DNA from: Dermatemys mawii
Lineage: Eukaryota > Chordata > Testudines > Dermatemydidae
Length of the DNA stretch: 64,000 bases
Assembly: GCA_007922305.1 (NCBI GenBank)
Contig: ML677374.1
Span: 10,842,492 to 10,906,491, forward strand
Reading direction: 5' to 3'
This document shows, one piece after another, positions 60,831-64,000 of the stretch (positions are counted from its first letter, which is position 1; each line of letters starts with the position of its first letter). Below the pieces are notes generated by a model. That model saw only the letters and a list, made by a program, of their open reading frames with translations, was not told where the DNA came from and made no database searches. A program made the translations under genes and the position numbers.

Positions 60831-62762
60831 AGGGAGGTGATGAAAGGGGAGGAGGGTGTGCACAGGCGCCAGCTCAGAAGCAGGGTACCAAGGCCGTGGA
60901 GTCAGTGTGGAAATGAGACATTGTATTGTCATATTTAAGCCATAACCAAAACCCAGCTCTTGTGGGATTGTTCTTGATGGTGCATTAAATTAGTGCAGCA
61001 CAAGCTATTTCCTGCTGGAGGCAAAAGTCAGGCACCTGTGACTCAAGCATTTTCCCTAAAACTGTTTCCCAGAATACTTAAGATCCCTCATTTAAAGAGG
61101 GGGAAATCTCTTATCCTTCTCCCCTTCCTCCCCTCCCCCCCCGCAAAAAAAGAAGCCAAACACACAATACTGCTTTGGGCACTTGCTAATGCTTTCCATA
61201 GGATCAGTTTCTATGGTGTGGGTATGCAGTTTGCCTGCTTTTTCATTACAAAGACTTTTGTTTTGATTTTTAAGAAAGGAGGCAGGGGACGTGACTGTAA
61301 GCCCCCAGAGGCAGACGGTCCTACAGATGGTGTAGATCTTCAAACTTTTCTCCTTGGGTGACTAGCCCTTATATTGTGTCCCTTCAAATGGGGAAAGCAC
61401 TGGTGACCCTCTCTGCCCCCATCAAGAGAAAATAAAAGTATTTCCACGTGCAGATAGGTAAGAGTCTTTATGGAGGAATATCTTGAACCTACTCTTAACT
61501 GAGATGTTGAGATTTTCTGCAGAGGAAATTTTGCTGTTTGAGAGGCTTTAAGCTCTTGCATACCAAGGATTGCAGCAGCTGGCTTTTTAACAACTCAGAC
61601 TGACTCCTCTGGTAGTTATATATGACTGTCATGTTGCAAGATATGGTTTAGGGACTTTGCTTTTTACACAGTAGGCCTCATACTATATTCCTTTTTCACT
61701 GACACTGCAAGGTTTGGGACACTTGGAATAATCAGGCCAAGGCCCCTGTTCAGAAAACACAAAAATAAAAATATATACTAAGATAGTAGAATAGATAATT
61801 AGTAAGCATGGCTAGAGTTGAGAGAATTTTAATACTTCTTGATCATCATTACAACAAAAGGCATTCAAGACTGAAGGTAGGAGTTCTGTAATATGGAAAA
61901 TAGAACAGGCAGACAACTGAAAGAAGAATCTACTTTATCAGTGTTAGGTTCCAGTGATATCAGGAAACCAGAACCCAATATACTTTAAGTTTTGATGGAA
62001 CTATAGCTAGGTCTGGTTCAAGGTTTGACTATTTTGGCCAAAAGTTCTGGTTCTTCCCTCCCCCTAAAGTCCTCACATGGTCGCTAAAGCAACTTGTCAT
62101 TGGTGAATTCACAGCTGAGTTATCAGAGATTCTGCCGATAAAAATCAAACAATACTCTAGGAACTGACCAGCAAGTTTGTGGACTATTTTAAGACACACT
62201 GAATTGTAGATCACCCTTATGTATTGCTAATTAAATTAGAAGAACTATGCCTATAAATATGCAGCTTTCCACCTAAAGATCTCATAATCACTTTACAAAT
62301 GAAGGTATTGTTTACCCCTCACCGCACTTTGTAGATAAGGAAATTGATGCACAGCAGTGGCATAGTGGCCATAAAACAGCAGGATAGCTAGGAAAAGAAT
62401 CCAGATCTGACTGACTCCCACCCAGTCCAGTGTCCTACAAATTAAAACATATTGCCTCCCAGACAACTAAAGGTATTCATCACAAATCCTGTGGAGACCC
62501 CACCCCTAACAAATCTTTCAATCTACAAAAGAAGTTTGGTGCAATCCAATCTGCACAAGTACATGAGCCACAGAAAGTCATCCCTGCCTGGGGTATTCTA
62601 GCAATATCCAGAAAGGTGGTGTACAGATGAGTGAACTCAGACATTTCCTCCCAGTAGACAATTACATAACTAAATCGAACCAGTCCCACAACATTAGCCA
62701 TCCCCATCAAAACAAGTATTAAGTAACTGACACCGCTACAAGGTAAGCGCAGAGCAGAACTG
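60831..62762. other. Spacer between CCT6A and SUMF2
   Basis: About 1.9 kb separate the CCT6A poly(A) signal from the SUMF2 promoter; both genes run on the minus strand. A MIR-like fragment is visible at about 62260-62450 ('gtagataaggaaattgatgc'). A poly-C/poly-A tract occurs at 61128-61152. No exon seen. Confidence 0.6.
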
Positions 62763-62768
62763 TTTATT
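62763..62768 (-). terminator. CCT6A poly(A) signal
   Basis: TTTATT (AATAAA on the minus strand) lies 259 nt beyond the CCT6A stop codon, in a plausible short 3' UTR. Confidence 0.75.
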
Positions 62769-63026
62769 GGGTAAAAAGACTAAGTTGTACATTTCAGTGC
62801 AATTAAGAAAAAATAAATAACTGATTTTAGAACCTAATATTTGAATAGGTGTGAATGTTTGAGTGTGGCCATGTTTACTCCAAAGAGAGCTGCTTCTGTT
62901 ACTGTGAAGATCCACTGGAGGCTGGAGAAAATAAATGCCTTTAGCTGGATTTTTTTTTTTTTTAAGTTACTTCAGAAGGGCGCCTCCCTGCTCAAGGCAA
63001 TCACCACAGCGGAGGGCAGATTCAAT

Positions 63027-63613
63027 TCAACCTTTGAGAGACGACATTCCAGCTCGCATAATTTCATCAACCAAAAGAATGTTGCTAGCGATCACCGTGC
63101 TAGAAAGATCAAAACATTGATGGTCAAAACTTCCGTATTATTCCACAGGTCATTCAAAGAAGAGAACCAATTGCATGCATCTCGCTCCCTCAGACCCCAC
63201 TTCACATCCACTGTAGATAACAGTTCCACATTCACTAACTTGCTTAAAAACTCATACCAGCTGTTGAAGTTTCATTCTGTAAATTCTTATAAACCAATCT
63301 GGGGCTTATTTAAGAAGTTCAAGTTCTCTATGGCGGAGAGAGGTGATACAGATAGCAAGACTAGTCATTTTTATATAACTATTGTACTCATGTTTTTCCT
63401 TTCCACACTGTACATTTAGATTACAATAAAAATATTTCTGTAAAGATTAACCCATCCCATATCAAGCCATCAAATTTGACCAGTAGCAATGGAAGCCTAT
63501 TTTAGTTTAAAATTTTAAAAAAAACACCCAAAGAATTTACCACGAATGAAGTAGTTGTTTTTTGACATTATAATTATCCCAAATTCCAGCTGCTGCTGCC
63601 ACCATTGGTTCAC
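63027..63613 (-). CDS. CCT6A: T-complex protein 1 subunit zeta, C-terminal exons (partial)
   Basis: This is the zeta subunit of the cytosolic TRiC/CCT chaperonin, which folds actin, tubulin and other clients. Two final coding exons are visible on the minus strand: 63613-63541 and 63099-63027, 73 nt each. The first reads (G)[19 protein letters not shown] then LLHS, ending TG|GTAAAT. The second restores the split cysteine and reads [20 protein letters not shown] then LKG and TGA. Phases fit exactly (1 in, 2 across, stop). This is the C-terminal end of the chaperonin equatorial domain. The preceding exons must lie beyond position 64000, since 63.73 kb onward is CR1 sequence. A larger plus-strand frame (62841-63419) covers the last exon but is an antisense shadow. 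CCT6A rather than CCT6B is chosen from the SUMF2/PHKG1 neighbourhood. Confidence 0.95.
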
Positions 63614-63734
63614 CTGGGAATGCAAAATAAATTCCCTTGTAGACAAATTGATACATTTTAGCATTTTATTAATGTGGTTCAAAAATCCTGTTACAGCCAG
63701 TAGGAAAATCACAAGACATTAATATGTGTGTCCC

Positions 63735-63945
63735 CCATCCCCCACCATAAGAACAGCCATACTGGGGTCAGACCAAAGGTTCATCTAGCCCAATATCCTG
63801 TCTTCTGACAGTGGCCACTGCCAGGTGCCCCAGAGGGAATGAACGGAACAGGTTAAATCAAATGATCCATCCTGTCGCCCATTCCCAGCTTCTGGCAAAA
63901 TGCCATTTGCTGCTGCCACCAAGAGGCAAACCAAAGTATCTCCTA
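63735..63945 (-). mobile_element. CR1 LINE 3' end
   Basis: 'catactggggtcagaccaaag', 'gttcatctagcccaatatcc', 'tgtcttctgacagtggccac' and 'ggaatgaacggaacagg' are the antisense of the canonical CR1 3' end. It lies in the CCT6A intron. Confidence 0.9.
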
Positions 63946-64000
63946 CTTCAGGGGTCTCAAACTCAAATGATCATTAGGGCCGCATGAGGACTAGTTCATT
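63946..64000. mobile_element. Start of another dispersed repeat, cut by window edge
   Basis: 'tcaggggtctcaaactcaaatg' and 'agggccgcatgaggac' look like the left end of a common hAT-type interspersed repeat. It continues beyond the window, so its extent is unknown. Confidence 0.4.

Noticed and set aside
62841..63419. 192-codon plus-strand open frame, the longest near the right edge
   Set aside because: It starts at TTG, has no domain, and is antisense to the CCT6A last exon and 3' UTR, whose minus-strand coding sequence is unmistakable.

Overview
This window is vertebrate nuclear DNA, most likely from a turtle. The evidence is spliced genes with large introns, CpG-rich promoters, many CR1 LINE fragments, tRNA-derived SINEs, and several short inverted-repeat DNA transposon families of the kind common in chelonian genomes. 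A crocodilian or other sauropsid cannot be formally excluded without a search. There is no bacterial, viral or CRISPR content.

Six protein-coding genes can be read exon by exon. From left to right they are VKORC1L1 (minus, complete, 3 exons, 176 aa), NUPR2 (plus, one main exon with an unusually long 3' reading frame), CHCHD2 (plus, complete, 4 exons, 153 aa), PHKG1 (plus, complete coding region, 9 coding exons, 388 aa), SUMF2 (minus, complete, 9 exons, 316 aa) and the last two coding exons of CCT6A (minus, rest beyond the right edge). Splice sites, phases and total lengths are mutually consistent in the five complete genes. From memory, the run CCT6A-SUMF2-PHKG1-CHCHD2-NUPR2 matches human 7p11.2, and VKORC1L1 sits beside it here.

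Layout: 1-5106 is downstream sequence or 3' UTR of VKORC1L1, whose exons span 5107-15589. A CpG-rich promoter at 15.59-15.87 kb carries NRF1-type sites. The interval 15.9-19.5 kb holds transposon remnants and a degenerate tandem array in front of the NUPR2 promoter. CHCHD2 runs from 23.9 to 27.5 kb behind a promoter with a palindromic CRE and ETS-type motifs. A gene-poor stretch at 27.5-34.3 kb leads to PHKG1 (34.3-48.5 kb). PHKG1 and SUMF2 (50.1-60.7 kb) converge tail to tail, with a 28-bp minisatellite between them. CCT6A ends at 62.8-63.6 kb, in tandem with SUMF2.

The genes are not an operon-like unit. They act separately: quinone and vitamin K reduction in the ER (VKORC1L1), chromatin-linked stress response (NUPR2), mitochondrial intermembrane-space biology (CHCHD2), muscle glycogen breakdown (PHKG1), ER modulation of sulfatase maturation (SUMF2) and cytosolic protein folding (CCT6A). 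I found no convincing new biological system. The most noteworthy items are the NUPR2 frame that terminates inside a SINE-like tail, the KTEL terminus of SUMF2, a weak splice donor in SUMF2, well-delimited short transposons with exact target-site duplications, and several recent local duplications.
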